The translations under genes and the position numbers were made by a program. The notes beneath the pieces were generated by a model. The model searched no databases. It was not told where the DNA came from and saw nothing but the letters and a program-made list of their open reading frames with translations. Shown piece by piece: positions 47,597 through 60,253 of a stretch of DNA of 64,000 nucleotides (positions within the stretch are counted from its first letter, which is position 1; each line of letters starts with the position of its first letter). This DNA is from Cymbidium sinense (lineage: Eukaryota > Streptophyta > Magnoliopsida > Asparagales > Orchidaceae): assembly GCA_021442155.1 (NCBI GenBank), contig CM038225.1, forward strand, positions 87,804,925 through 87,868,924, given 5' to 3'.

Positions 47597-48559
47597 CTTT
47601 TCTTAAGCAAAAAATGCTTCATAATGTTTTATATTTTGTAAGGATTTGATTAATGTGTCATGTATACCCTTAGACAATATGAAAGCATCATAGATACTTA
47701 ACAAAGTAGGAAGCTTGTGTAAATGTGCCAGAACATTATAGTCTACTCCTATTTTGGTAAAATTTTAAAGTTTAGTCGGTGATTGGGAAAGACATTTTCA
47801 TTAATTTGAATTTATTTTCCCTTATCAATAACTTTCCATTGTGAAGGTGGAGAAGTTTTTTTTCACTTCTTAATTAGACTTGAGTTACTTCTTATGCCTA
47901 ATCTTCTTTATTAGAAGAAGTCTATGAATTTTGTGTATGTTCAAAATTGTTTGAGTTTTTAGTACTCTAAAATTACTGCCTAATATAGGCATAATTTTTT
48001 TGAACCTTACTTAACCTTCCATTTAGTAAGCTTTTCTCTAGGAAAGCATAGTTCATTCTCAGAGTCAGTTGAAGTTGCAATCACATAACATGCTTCTCTA
48101 TGGATTTGAAGCTTTTTGATTTTCATGCATGTTTATGACTTGACGTGTTTTTTTTTGAAACCTCTTCTTCAGGATCTTTTGTGTCAAGTTGCAAGTGGGC
48201 CACATAGCCAATCTTCGAGGATATTGCTCATACTCCTATAAAAAGTCAATCATTTTTTGTGTTTTAGACTTTGGTTTTCTATATTTTTTCTTTTTCTTTA
48301 ATTTATGGGGCTTTGACAAAGTAGACTAGTTAATTTTATTCTGCTTCTTTGTATTGGATAAAAGTTGCCCCTGTTGGGGAAGAACCTTTTGGGATCTATT
48401 TTGGCTCTAAGGTATTCTTCCGCTGGATTCTTTCTATGGATGAATGAATGTTACCCATCTTTTTAGTTTTCTTTGAGATGAAGGTCTACCAACCACCTTC
48501 TTCATCTTATTCTTGTGTTTGTGGTGCTTTGCCCTTATCATCATTTATATTCTGAGTTC

Positions 48560-49839
48560 TAGCTAGCTCAGTATCTTTGCCTTTAGCATTCTGAATTGGG
48601 TGTTGTATAACCTTCACCTTTTCCTTGTTAGGATGTACTAATACACTATCCTATAAGGTGAGTTCTCCATTTTGATAACTCTTTTCTACATAATCTTTGA
48701 AGACAAAATAATATTCAATTAGGTGAATTATAAGTCTATGGAATTGATAATAATTGGGATCATCAACTTTGTCTATTTGGTCTGGCCAATGTGGATTTGG
48801 AAATTGTAATCCCAATTTTAGGGCATGTTTAAAGATCTTAGTAGTAAATTTCTTAAACATCTTCTCTTATAGGGTTAGCCCTTTTTTGTATCTTCTATCA
48901 GCTTTACTGCTAGTCGCAAGGTTATCACACCTCTATATCTCTTTTTGTCAATCATGAATGTGAATGTTGTATTCACATCATGTGATTTGATTATTTTCCT
49001 TTACCAAAGGGATTATTATTATAGTTGGCACTAAGTCCTTTTTTCTTGGGGAGCCTTTCGAACTTGGCTACATGATCCAATAATTCTTGGATCGTATTAA
49101 TTATAACCAAGGCTAGATATGGAAGCCATCTGATCAATGATGTTCCCCATTTGGAGTTTTACTATAATCTTTTTTGTGAGCTGTTGATCACATTTCATGC
49201 TTAAATTCCTCCAGATATATTTTATAACACTTTCATCTTTCCTTCCCTTTTCTAAGGAGAGAATAGCTATCATTACTTTCTTAGTTGCTCTTGTGAATCT
49301 CTTAATAAAGTGTGTTTCTAACTTGATGAAGGTTTTTATTGAGTCATTGGGTAACTCAACATACCATTCGAAGGCATATTGGTAAGTCTACCAATAAATT
49401 GTCATAGCACTAAAGCATCATTTCCTCTAGTATTTCTACACATGGATTTGAACTATGCTAAATTCTTCTATGGATTTTCTATGCCTGAAAAGGTGTTAAA
49501 TTTTAACACAACGTATTCTTAGGGTACTATATTTGATCATATTTAGTCGGGTATGGTTGGCCTTTCAGGAGCAATGATTGCATTGACTTTCTGGCTGATG
49601 AGATCTTCTACTTGAGGTTTAGTGATAACATAAGCTACTTGATGGGAATTTAATGTAATTTCTCCTAAGGCTTCTTTCATTTGCATTGAAGCTGTTGGAA
49701 AATTGGGTGTAGCATTTTGCATGCCCTCAGTTTCAGCTGTTGGGTTGCTTATCTTTGGAGGATTTCTTGGAGGCACTTGTTGTGTTGTAGTTGTTATGTG
49801 GTTAAGTTGACCAAATAGCTCTTTCATTAGCTTGTTCAT
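48560..49839 (-). pseudogene. Gag of the backbone element
   Basis: Structural capsid-type polyprotein. N-terminal 98-codon frame (49839-49543) is Pro/Thr/Gln-rich and ends 'VEDLISQKVNAIIAPERPT', the usual lead-in to the Tat gag core. The core follows with frameshifts: 'FNTFSGIENP' (about 49490), 'FEWYVELPNDSIKTFIKLE' (49370-49315), 'THFIKRFTRATKKVMIAIL' and 'DESVIKYIWRNLSM' (to about 49200). The third part (48860-48651) has 'DDPNYYQFHRLIIHLIEYYF' and 'VEKSYQNGEL', matching the late gag phrase DDPxYCxYHRxxxHPxxxCF with both Cys lost. Not translatable as one protein. Confidence 0.87.
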
Positions 49840-50633
49840 TTTCTTGAGATGATTGTTGAACTAGTTGATTTCTTGGTCTCTTCTTTGGAGTTGGGAGAAC
49901 TCATTTGTCATAATAACCTTACTACAATGTCGGATAACTCTCTAGTTGCCTCAACTTCTACTTGAGCTTCACCTCTAGATTATTGATGATTTGGATTCTT
50001 CTGATGTCCTTCTCATTTTATTGTTTGGGTCCCATTTCTATTTTGTAAACATGTATTGACCATACGAGCAACTTTGACTTTCATATAATCAATGTCTTTA
50101 TAATTTTGAAAGTTTGGAATTGGTTGTTCTTCATTGATTAGGAAATCCTCATCTTTTTAGAAGAGTTGATTATCTGCCTTATCATCCATTAGTTGACTCT
50201 TTTTAGATCGACATTTCTAGTTGAAGATAGAAGATTTAGTTCCTTTGTCATCTAGTAGGGCTCACTTATATTGAGTTGTCTCATTATGGATAACCGGGAT
50301 TCTTTAGGTGCCCAAATTGATTGGGATGTTCCAGTTGTGGATTTTTAGGAATGGATCCTATATGTTGCACCGTGGTGTTCACTAGATAAAGGATATTGTC
50401 TTTTTGTTTGGGTTGCTAGGACCTTTTGAAAATTGGCCACCTAGTACTTTCATACTTAAGGGCTTGTTGTTGATGCTCACTAAACATTAAACCCTTAGGC
50501 CTTGAGTTCTGCTCAAGGTGGGCATGGTATTTTAAAATGTTCTCACCTCTCTTAGAGTAGGAACTTGTTGGGTTAATAGCTTAGCTAACCAATTTTTTAA
50601 ATCTTTCCAAAATATTTTTAGTTTTAATAGCCT

Positions 50634-51380
50634 TCAGAACTTTATAGATTCTGGAGGAGATAGTCTCCTCCTTCGGAGGTTGATTCTATGACATGGGATG
50701 TGCATGTTCATCCCAGAAATACTTCTTGATAGCTCCTCCAGAACTATTCCTCTTGACCCATCAGAGCAGGTCAAAGTTGTTATTGGTGGGTATGTTTTTC
50801 CACCGTGGCTCATACTGATGTTCAAAATGAATAAATAATCTGGCAGCTCTATGACTAGCATTTTACTCTCTTTGATCTCTTTTAGATGTTTTGGTGCCTG
50901 AGGAAGATACTTTTTGGTCATTACTACCTAGAGTAAAAGTAGCATCTTATAGGATAGTAGGCTCCCTTGAAGCAGTACTAGGTAGATTGATGATGATAAA
51001 CTTAAGTTTGAGCTTAACAGCCATCTTATCCTTAATAGGGATTATCTACATTACCTTTGATAGCCTATCAAAAACAAAACTCATCTCTATAAGTCTTTAG
51101 GCTTTGGCTCACTAGGAATGATCACATTCATCCTTCATTTTTTGTTGAATGCCTTTGGCATTCTAGTGCTTTTAATGATCAGCTCAATTATAGGTCTAGG
51201 TCAAAACTAGACAACCTCAGGAATTATTCTAAACTGGGGAGTAGCTCCAACAGAACCATCATTGATTATGGCATGAGAAAATTTAATAATAGACCCCTCT
51301 CCTAATTTGATAGTTAAAATGTTTATGAAGTTTAACATTGGAGGTTTTGAACCTAGTCATAGATCTAAACTTTTAAAATA
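50634..51380 (-). pseudogene. Leader ORF (ORF1-like) between primer site and gag
   Basis: A 95-codon minus frame (50921-50634) and an interrupted frame upstream ('MAVKLKLKFIIINLPSTASR', 'GSNDQKVSSSGTKTSK', about 51030-50890). No domain recognised. Ogre-type elements carry an extra ORF1 of unknown function in this position, so this may be its remnant; that is inference from position. 49840-50633 is decayed and without clear coding signal. Confidence 0.4.
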
Positions 51381-51453
51381 ATATAACCAGATATTTGAAA
51401 TCTACAATGATACCGTATATTTTAATTTTTCTAACCAGAGATGGAAATAGAAG

Positions 51454-51472
51454 TAGTCAACAATGGAGTCAC
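51454..51472 (-). promoter_or_regulatory. Primer-binding site of the backbone element
   Basis: Minus-strand GTGACTCCATTGTTGACTA, a few bases after the LTR end (GATCA at 51481, then AATTTTTT). Plant Tat/Ogre elements typically have TGGCGACTCCACTGGGGA here, complementary to the 3' end of a tRNA-Arg. The same position after LTR copy V reads AGTGACTCCGCTGAGTAG. Degenerate but aligned with the LTR edge. Confidence 0.7.
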
Positions 51473-52045
51473 AAAAAATTTGATCGCTTAGGAAAAACAC
51501 CTTTGAGGAAGCTCACTGTCATCTTTATTGGGATGGGTAAGAGTATGTTTTTCATGAGGCAGATTGATATATATTCAACTTGATTTCCATTAACATTATG
51601 TAAGAGTTTATTTACATATGGGTTCTACTTCTTATGAACGCAAGCCTTCATAGTTAATTACCCCTCTTACCATAGTGAGAGAGAACTTTCGATTAAGGTT
51701 GGAAAGAAATATATATTTCTGATATGAATTAGTGTCTAATAGTGTGTGTGGGATAGTATAGATGACTATCTAAAGGAAATAGGAGATCTGTCTAGATCAA
51801 GATCCCATGGTTCCATCATCCAGGACTATATTATTCTATTCTACCAACATTAGAGGAGTAGACATAATGTCTAGGGGGTTTGATTAGCAACCATGGGTTG
51901 CATCATCTCAGATATCCCGAGTAAACAAGATTTTTAGTGTAGGAGTGTTCACATGGTGAGCATATAGATTAGACTTACATCCCTTGGAATGCCAACAGGG
52001 TGTTCGCATGGCAAATAGATAGATTGGCTTTACATCCCAAATCCT

Positions 52046-52358
52046 CCAAGACCTTAAACAAGCAACTCCAAGAAATTAGGGACAAGTCTAAGACCTAAGG
52101 AAATAGGTTGGGGAAACTAGTCCGAAGAATAGGAACTATCGAGGAAATTTGACCAACATATAGTTCAATAGAAGCAGTAGTTTTATTGTATGGCTGAGTT
52201 TAACTCAGCACTTGTTCATATGTTTCAAAACTATGGCTTTCTTGCGGGACTAGGTTAGGCTCCTTTTCTTGTAGCGCTTCATTATCACCCTTATGTTAGG
52301 ACCCCACTGGAGCTGGAAGAAGAAGAAGATGTGGAGGATGATGATGACTAAGATTATT
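52046..52358 (+). pseudogene. C-terminal remnant of the antisense gag-like gene in the 5' LTR
   Basis: Corresponds to 29605-29931: 'KSSKTLNKQLQEI' at the start, several stops, and an acidic end 'LEEEEDVEDDDD' at about 52308-52350. The rest of the gene is removed by the 1.6-kb deletion. Confidence 0.75.
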
Positions 52359-52549
52359 AGTTTTCCCGCCTTTTCACTTTTGTTTTTTATTTTCCTCTTT
52401 TTTTTTTTTGTAAAAAACCTATGGTAATAATTTTTTTGATGTTAATAAAAATGTTCTTTCATTTCTATGCTTCTGTGTTTATTTCTATGAGATAGTCAAG
52501 AATTTAAAATTTTAATGATAAAATTTTTCATTTAAAATGAATAATATTA

Positions 52550-53560
52550 GGGACTCAATGCTTCGGCTCTATCGGAATAGTGCCTTGGTACCATTAAGCT
52601 AAAAGATATAAGTTTAGAACTCAAGAGCTCATCACCTAGGTGCTACATGTGTAGTATTATAGTGTTATAGATATGATTTATGCTTAATGTTAGAGAGATT
52701 AGTGCCTCGGTGATATGTATGAGTGTCTTAGCATTATTAGTTGGGCGCCTAAGGCTTAAATTCTTGAGAGTGCAGTGCTTTAGTGCTGAGATATCAGCAC
52801 TTTGGTGCTATTAGATGAGTATCGATGTTTAATTTTCTTGAGGGTGTAGCACCTCAATGCAAAAACATAAGTACATTGGTGCTGTAAAATGTGCGCCTAA
52901 GGTTTAAGATTCCGAGAGCATTGCATGTCTGCATAGGAACATCAGAGCCTTGGTGATACTAGCTGTGTGCTTAAAGTTCAAAACCCTTGAGGACTCTAAG
53001 CTAGAACTATAGTGCCTTAACATTGTTTCATTATTGTTTAAGATTTAATACATTCGATGAAATTTGAAATTTTGATAGTAAAATGCCTTAGCAATGCTAA
53101 GTTTCAGGATTTTTAGTGCATTAACACTTTTCTCCCTTGCCCTGAATCTATGTTGAAGATAGGGAGGATTTTATTTTACACTAAAATTAGGTTCAACGTG
53201 GAATAGAATTTAAGATTTAGAGCATCAGCACTGTGAAAATAGTGCTACAATGTTATGCTAAAGATGTGTAACCCGAGAGCATAGTGTTGTGGCGCTCGCA
53301 CTATAGTGCTGTAAGTAAGACATTAACTCATGAGCTTAGTGTTGCACTCGCTAGATATTTGGCACCTCAGTACAACAGGTCAGAGCATCAAAGACTTTTA
53401 GACTAGAGGGCTCAGGACCTCGACACCGTGGCACTATGTACCTGGAAATTTATTTTTTAAAACCAGATTCTTATAAAATTAATAATCTTTATGAAAATTC
53501 CATAGCGTAACATTTTAGCAGTGTTAGATTTTATAGTGTTTTAGTGTAACAAATGCTATT
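52550..53560. repeat. Decayed GTGCC/GGCAC palindrome array in the 5' LTR
   Basis: Counterpart of 30120-31130. Examples: CATCACCTAGGTGCTACATG (52629), GTGCAGTGCTTTAGTGCTG (52770), GGCACCTCAGTACAAC. Motif order is the same as in the 3' LTR although many bases differ. Confidence 0.75.
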
Positions 53561-53989
53561 ATCCTTTGTTTTAGATCCAAGATTGATGGAGGGTTTCTTT
53601 CACGTTGGAACCATGTTCAACTATAGAGGTCTTCTAATTTCAAGATTCTAGAATTTTTGGCCTTAGGGGTGCCCTTTTTTCTTACTCTGGATCTAGTATC
53701 AATGGAGATAAGCCTCTTTATTTCTCACCAATCTAAGATCGATCATAAAAATCTTATAAATTTTCCTTTTAGAGAGAAAATTATATAGAAAGAGCATTTC
53801 CAAAAAAATTTTAACCTGGAGTTAATGGAAGTAGGTTTTGATCTTGACTTGCATAAAATGAGAATGCCCTCATGTAGCAGTGGAAAGTGCATTCTTGAGA
53901 GTGCAAGAAACCAAGAGCAAGAAAAGAGGGCAGTGGAATAGAGGGAGAGTGAGTTAAAATAGGAAAAGGTATATTAAATAGTTCCCCTT

Positions 53990-53998
53990 CTTTTATTG
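53990..53998 (-). promoter_or_regulatory. TATA-like box of the 5' LTR
   Basis: Minus-strand CAATAAAAG followed by AAGGGGAAC; aligned with CTATAAATG at 31547-31555. Would drive leftward transcription of the backbone element. Confidence 0.5.
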
Positions 53999-55239
53999 CA
54001 ATTTTTACATAATCATTCCTGCCATTGGGAAGACTTTTTGCTCCATAATTGTTTCCCCCCTCTCCCCCAGGAGGTTATCATTGTTGGACTAAGAATGGTT
54101 AATTTTTTGCTTTTTAAAACTGAAAGCCTTCGTGAAAGTGCTACGATGCTAGGGTCACACCGCCACAGCGTTATATTATTTAAGTAGGAGACCTTCAAGG
54201 GTGATTTAAGTTCCTAGATTTTATAAGATGAAGATAACACATAGGCATTGCGATTGCAATATTGCAACGCCTAAGTTGGAATGTTCAATTTATTTTATTT
54301 TTTATATGTAAATAAAATTACCCTAGAATGAATGTGTCAAGACAATTAGACATGATGTATTCTTTGCTTTCTTATTTATTTATTTATGATTATATGTAGC
54401 AATATAATAGAATGAGAGAAAACATAGTCTTTGAAAATCTCTAATCACTTTCATATATCATATAAGATAGTGACATAAAATAGGTTGAAACTATAGATGA
54501 TTAGCCTAAGTTTCTCTAATACAGGTAAAGGTTGTATGAGCTCTATAGGCCATAGTAGACTGACTCTCTCAAGCTTTGTGGAGAGGCTGAAGGGCAGCTT
54601 CTGAGATTCAAACTAATGAGAATAGACTCTACTTAAATTCAATCACCTAAGCATTTATCTCTAAGCAATCCTCTTGTATAGCTGTGATAACCTATCTAAC
54701 TATAGATCTTCTATCTTTAGATATTATCTCCTCAACTGTAACTCTCTCAATTTAGCAAATATGTCTATTGACCTCAGTTTTGGAGTGAGGATAAATCCTC
54801 TCATCATAGATCTAGGAACCTTCTAGACACTAAAATTTTCTTAGTGTTAGGACAATTCTACTGATTAAGGGAACACTAAACTTAAGCTTAGAGACCTAAA
54901 GGGCATAACCCGAAGCTTAAACTCCACCTTAGGACAAATAAATTTCACCTATCTTGATAGCCCAAACCAAGACTCATACCTATTCACTCATCCAAGATTA
55001 AGCTCATGTAGATGGAGCTAAATTAACCTTAAACCTATTCAATTAATCTTAATTGAATTTAGTTTTCTAATCCAAGCTCCAAGCCAAACTAACTTAGACC
55101 TTAACCCAAGTTAATATATCATGATCCTATGACTCAATTCAAACCATTCAAGTGAACTAAATCTAATTTAATTTTCTCAATCACTTCAATTATTCATTAG
55201 ATCATTTCAAGCTACTTCAACACTTACATCAAGCCAATT

Positions 55240-56110
55240 GAACCAGAAGAAGGTGACCAACCCAAGTCAGCCCATTTGACCTAAAGGGTTCAAATGAGCC
55301 AAAACCTAATTAAGCCCAAATTAATTGTAATCAAAGCCACCAATCAACTTCAAATTTATCATTAAACACATCCCAACCATCCATTACCCCAATTGGTCCA
55401 AGTCAACTTGACCAAGTCACTTGACCCAAAGTAATCTAAAAGGGGTAATTGAACCACACTCCAATTAAACTCTCATTGGATCAAATCAAACCATCCAATC
55501 CCTTCATTAATGATTGTAAGCCCTTATTGAACATTCCACTACAATCAATTGAGCCTAATCAAGTCAATTTGACCCTTTCACACAAATTGACCCAATTTGA
55601 CCTAAAGGATAAGTTAAACCAAATTAAATCTTAAACCAAATTTGTTGAAATCAATGCTACTAACTAATCACCAATTCAATATTTAACATAATTTAACCTT
55701 CAATTAAACCCAATTTGGTCAACCAAATCCAATTAACCCATTTAGACCAATTTAACCTAAAGGGTCAAATTGATCCAACTCACTTTGTAATCCAAATTAT
55801 TTGAAATAAACCCTTCCAATCAATCACTAATGACAAATTAAACATAGACTTAATCCATGCTCAATCCAATTGGCCAATTTGGTCAAATTGGTCAACATGA
55901 TCCATTTGACCTAAATTGAATCATGAGTGAAATTTAAATCCAACCCAAATTGAATCAATCTAATTGAAATCATTCACTCCTAATGACCAATTGAACTCAC
56001 CCAAGTCATCACTTTGATCCAATTTGGTCAAAATGGTCAACTTAGCCCAACTTGACCCATTTGACACATATGGGTCAAATTGAGCCAAACCTAATCAAAC
56101 CAAGCCCAAA
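55240..56110 (+). repeat. TTGACC-rich array at the start of LTR copy V
   Basis: Repeated CCCATTTGACCTAAAGGGTC, GGTCAACTTGACC and related phrases, 30-60 bases apart; counterpart of 21650-22350. Confidence 0.6.
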
Positions 56111-58782
56111 CCCAACCAAATTTGGCATGACTCATCCTTGGTTCACCATGGAATACCCAAGTGGGCCCAATCCATGGTGAACCCAGTTTGGGTCAAACCC
56201 ATTGAACCAAGCCGCCAAAATGGTACAAAATCCCCATTTGGATGGGTTCTCTAACCCCTTATCCCACAATAGCCACCTTTGGCTCTTCTTGGACAAGATG
56301 ATCACTTAACCAACCTAACCCAAAGCTTTTGGGCTCAACCATTGACTAAGAGAGGGTGAGTTCACCCATGGTAATCCATTGGTCCACCTAAGGGAGAGTG
56401 TACTCCTCATGCTAGCCCACTACACTCCCTCAACCTCTCACCCTTAGCCACCTCAGGTGTCCCCTACCATTTCCGGCCACCTACCCTAGCCGGATAGTTT
56501 CCAAAGATTGAACCAATCCCAGCCTTTAGTTCAGTTGGGGAGGATATTATGCTCATCCCTATCGATTCAAACTGAGCACAGAGCTTTCCTAGAGCATTGC
56601 ACATAGTCTCATACCATCTCCCGAGCTCCTCGTGCACTCCACTTCCAACGAGACTATCTCCCAATCGAACCTGAGAGCCCCATCTATCCGAACTTCCTAA
56701 ACTTCCCAAACTCAAATTAACTCTTTCCACACCTTCACTTCACTCCAGCAAGCCAAAATGAATCATTTCTCAAATGATTCAACCACCAAAAAATGTCCCG
56801 AGACCAATTATGGTGAGCTTTGTGGTGACATTTGGTCTACAGAATGATCAACATAGAGAAAACTCTTGATCTTCTCAGCAGAGCTTCATCTATTCAATAT
56901 GAAGCTACCTCTATTGGTGGACCATTGGTCTATAGCTCCGATGAGATAAAAATCCAGTAATTATAGCTTTGCTCCCCTAAGTGTTGGTCTTTTTTAAAGT
57001 GCATCATGTTTTCATGTAATCTCCACTGTAAGATATTCTTAGATTTATTCCCTGGTCATGTTAGAGTCAATTTCACTATCAAACAAGCTCTGGTGAGCTT
57101 GGATCGAGTGGGGGAAGGCAACGGTGTCCATCTTCTATCGCTTATTGGACAACGGATCATCAGCCATCAATTTCACGTGATTATAATGGACGACCTTGAT
57201 CAATCACATTAGAAATTTTGATTTAATGCATTTGAAATCATGGGATTAATCTCAATCATCCAATCCAAGATCAGACGACCGAGATGAAACAACGTTAACA
57301 TTCGTAGAGTCAAATGCCACATCGGTCAATTTAAGTAACCAATACCATGGTGCCATGTGGAAAGCACTGTCGCATCAACGTCTACGTGATACTGATGGTT
57401 TAAAGTTTAATTAGGCTTTAAAAATGTTATTAAATGGCAAGAACTTTAAAAAAATCATAACTAATTATAGAAAATTTCAAAAAATTCAAATAAACCCATT
57501 TTGGAAAGGCTAGATATAAAAGAATTTATGAAAAATAAAATCCATAATTTATATCGAGTGAACAATGCTAATTTAATGTTTGAAGCCTAGGCTAATTATC
57601 TTATTAAGGCTAAATTACTTGGCTACTTAATTCTAAATTTAGTGGAATAATTCCATGGATGTCCTCTGCCTCCCATAATTTTCTTTGAATTATTTACCAT
57701 GTAATTTAAAGAGTTTGGAATTTCAATCTCATTCACCCTCTTTAATCAATTAAATAATTATTAAAATTAGTGAAATGTAAAAATTAAATAATTAATGATA
57801 ATTAATCATTTTGAAAAATGAGAATAGTGAGGAGAAATAATTAGGCCTTTTTCTTAATTATTTCTCCAAATGTATTTTCTTAAGAGGGTTAATTAACATA
57901 TGTAATAATTAGAAAAATTAATGATAAAATAAAAATCAAACAAAATTAATTATTGGTTAAGATAATTCAAACATAATCCATTAATTTCCTTTTATGTGTT
58001 TAATAACATAAAGTCATTAAAAAAATTATGATTAACCCATTGGTATGGGAAAATCATTAGAGTAGTCTAGTTAGATTCTTTCCTTCTTTTATCTAATTAA
58101 CTCTTAAGCATGATCTTAATTGCATTAGATTCTTTTAGGTGCATTGAAAATTTTACTTTTTTGAAAGCATATCATTGATGGTTCATGATCAAGTAGTTAA
58201 TTAAATTAAAGAAGTTTAGGAAAAGATAACTAAATTGATATGCTTAATGGCTTAAACATAATCTACTCAAAAAATACAATTAATTTCTTTCTTTAAATAT
58301 ATCAAATTATCAACATGGGATAACTAGTTAATATCATCTCTCCTCTTTAGGTTTTAAGCTCAAACATCATAATCAAATCTTATAAGAAATTTAGTTAGTA
58401 TTAAGGAATATTTATTTAGCTTGATTATCCTTAAGACTTAATGTAATTGAGTATGTTATGTGGCAGTATTTAATTACATCTTTTCAATCATTATAAATGT
58501 GCATGCCATTTATTTCATATGTTCGTGTTTAAAAAAAGAGAGAACTAAAAGAATTTGGTTGCATTTAAGTTGCATGTGTTGGACAAATATTATTATATGG
58601 TGTGGCTATTATCACTAATAAATTTTAAATTATTTTAAAATTATAAGCTAATAATGTATAAGAATGTAAAATTTAAGTTAACATTGGCTATAAATGTTTA
58701 ATAAAGTTTACATTTAGTTATAATTTAAAGATGGTTAAGCATTGTGTTGCTTCATGGTTCATGTGCATGTTTACATATGTTT

Positions 58783-59125
58783 AAGTTGGCAAGTATATAG
58801 TCTGGACATCCCAGGAACACGAGACTTTAAGTAGACCCAATGAGGTCTTAGGTAATCTCACTTTCCTGATTTAACAATGGCACATACTTGCTTAATTTCA
58901 TTCATGTGTATGCATGTGTTAGAATTTGGGATAAGACTTTGCTTTACATGAATAAAATATTTTCTTTTACATAACATTTGCATGATTTTCATTTCTATGC
59001 TTATGTATATATTTATATGTATTTAATTTGGCAAGCATATAGTATGGACATCTCAAGAATACGAGACTTTAGGTGGCCCTAAGGAGGTCTTAGATAATCT
59101 CACTTCTCTACTTTAACAATGGCAC
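58783..59125 (+). repeat. Tandem duplication of about 245 bp in LTR copy V
   Basis: The roughly 95-base segment from GGCAAGTATATAGT(C/A)TGGACA to TTTAACAATGGCAC occurs at 58785-58880 and again at 59030-59123, with the intervening bases also partly alike. Two diverged units of one tandem duplication. Confidence 0.8.
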
Positions 59126-60235
59126 GTATTTGGTTAAATCTCTAATACATGTCTGCATATGCTTAACTATTAAATGTAATCTTTCTTTTCTACTGAATTC
59201 ATGTATTAATGATCATCAAGTTTGCACTATATAAATATATATATATATATATATAGTATGTACAAATATGTATATTTAATCAGATATCATGAACAATAAA
59301 AATAAAATAAAGAAGTGTATATGCTATTGATGATGGAAAGAAGTAGTGGAATGTTATTCATATAATAGTGACTCAATTTTATTAATTGTAAGATGTCTTT
59401 CAGGTTTGAATAGGACTCCTTAAAACTAACCCTAACTTAGGTTTAATAAAATGTTTATGAATAGTTCATTAAGGAAACCAAGGTCATAATAATATACCTT
59501 TAGAAAATAACTTATGGTAGGGATGAAGGGGTCAGCCTCTTTCTTCTCTTCATAATAATTAGATGTTATGTAAGAGTTAAACTCTGAGGCTACTTATTTC
59601 CTTCACGCTTCAGTATAAGTCCTCATCTCTTAGGCGTTTCAACAATCTTGTGTTGTTGGACTATAAGCCCTAGCATTCTAATGAAATTTCAGTTTAAACA
59701 AAAGTAAATCTCTCTTTCAAAAATATAAAGCCTCATTATAGGGTAGATTGAAGCACTTACTAGGCTTTCTAGTATCATGGATGCATCCTAGTTATTCTTC
59801 TTTAGAATCTGTGAAGAATTCTTCCAATTTGAACAATCTCAATTGATTTTAATAACAAATTATTTGATAGTCTAGCCTTGAAATTTTTAGAGATGCTTAT
59901 TGAATACTTTAATCAAGAGTATTCTTAGAAAATTCTCATTTCCTAAGATGTAATTATCTATGAGATCTTGCTTCCATAGGAAACTAAAGAACCCAACATA
60001 AAATAAATCATACTTTGCTTCTCCATGTAAAGTAGGGGAAAGATCTTTGGTACATACGTACACCCATCTGCTTTAGGAGTCCATATTAGGTGATTAGGTC
60101 TATTATAGGGTGATATTTCTATTTTTTGAGATAGTACATCATACCTTGATGTCCCACCCAATCACTTCAATAAGTACCCCCTATGATCTGCGTGGTGTAC
60201 TTATGACTCTAAATCAAAACACCATAAATTTTTCT

Positions 60236-60253
60236 AGTGACTCCGCTGAGTAG
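60236..60253 (+). promoter_or_regulatory. Primer-binding site after LTR copy V
   Basis: AGTGACTCCGCTGAGTAG, directly after an AAATTTTTCT stretch. It resembles the TGGCGACTCC(A/G)CTGGGGA primer site of Tat/Ogre elements and marks copy V as a 5' LTR with internal sequence to its right. Confidence 0.65.

Larger units (their letters stand above)
20941..54765 (-). mobile_element. Backbone Tat/Ogre-like Ty3/gypsy element, about 20 kb without nested insertions
   Basis: One minus-strand retrotransposon explains this span. Order in its sense: 5' LTR (54765-51481, start cut by LTR copy V), primer site (51472-51454), ORF1-like leader, gag (49839-48560), protease (47596), RT/RNase H (46165-44600), integrase with stop at 43207, tandem repeats (43000-42470), and a 3' LTR ending at 20941. 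Two family-1 LTRs are nested in it: copy IV (34700-41911) and copy III (21253-27736). The LTR pairing rests on matching stretches: 51481-52045 equals 20941-21252 plus 27742-28004; 52046-54765 equals about 29604-32383. Domain order and the gag and integrase wording fit the Tat/Ogre clade, known for very large elements. By eye the LTRs differ substantially, so the element is old. Every gene is broken. Confidence 0.78.
51481..54765 (-). mobile_element. 5' LTR of the backbone element (partial)
   Basis: Matches the 3' LTR in two blocks: 51481-52045 with 20941-21252 plus 27742-28004, and 52046-54765 with 29604-32383. Relative to the 3' LTR it lacks about 1.6 kb (28004-29604), including most of the antisense gag-like gene and one palindrome array. 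It ends at 54765, where LTR copy V is inserted just after TAGCAAATATGTC. The primer site on the other side fixes it as the 5' LTR. Confidence 0.8.
54766..60235 (+). mobile_element. Giant LTR, family 1, copy V (5' LTR with primer site)
   Basis: Plus-strand LTR of about 5.5 kb starting TATTGACCTCAGTTTTGGAG (first G lost from TG) and ending near AAACACCATAAATTTTTCT, followed by a primer site. Layout: TTGACC-rich 55.2-56.1 kb; less AT-rich segment 56.1-57.4 kb; AT-rich block 57.4-58.8 kb; end 59.4-60.2 kb with the AAGTACCCCCTATGATCTGC segment shared with all copies. It differs from the others in 58.5-59.4 kb. The frames at 56464-56730 and 57006-57212 lie in the less AT-rich segment and show no recognised domain. 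Confidence 0.8.

Noticed and set aside
57006..57212. Possible 68-codon host gene
   Set aside because: It lies within LTR copy V with no recognised domain, no conservation in other copies and no gene structure.
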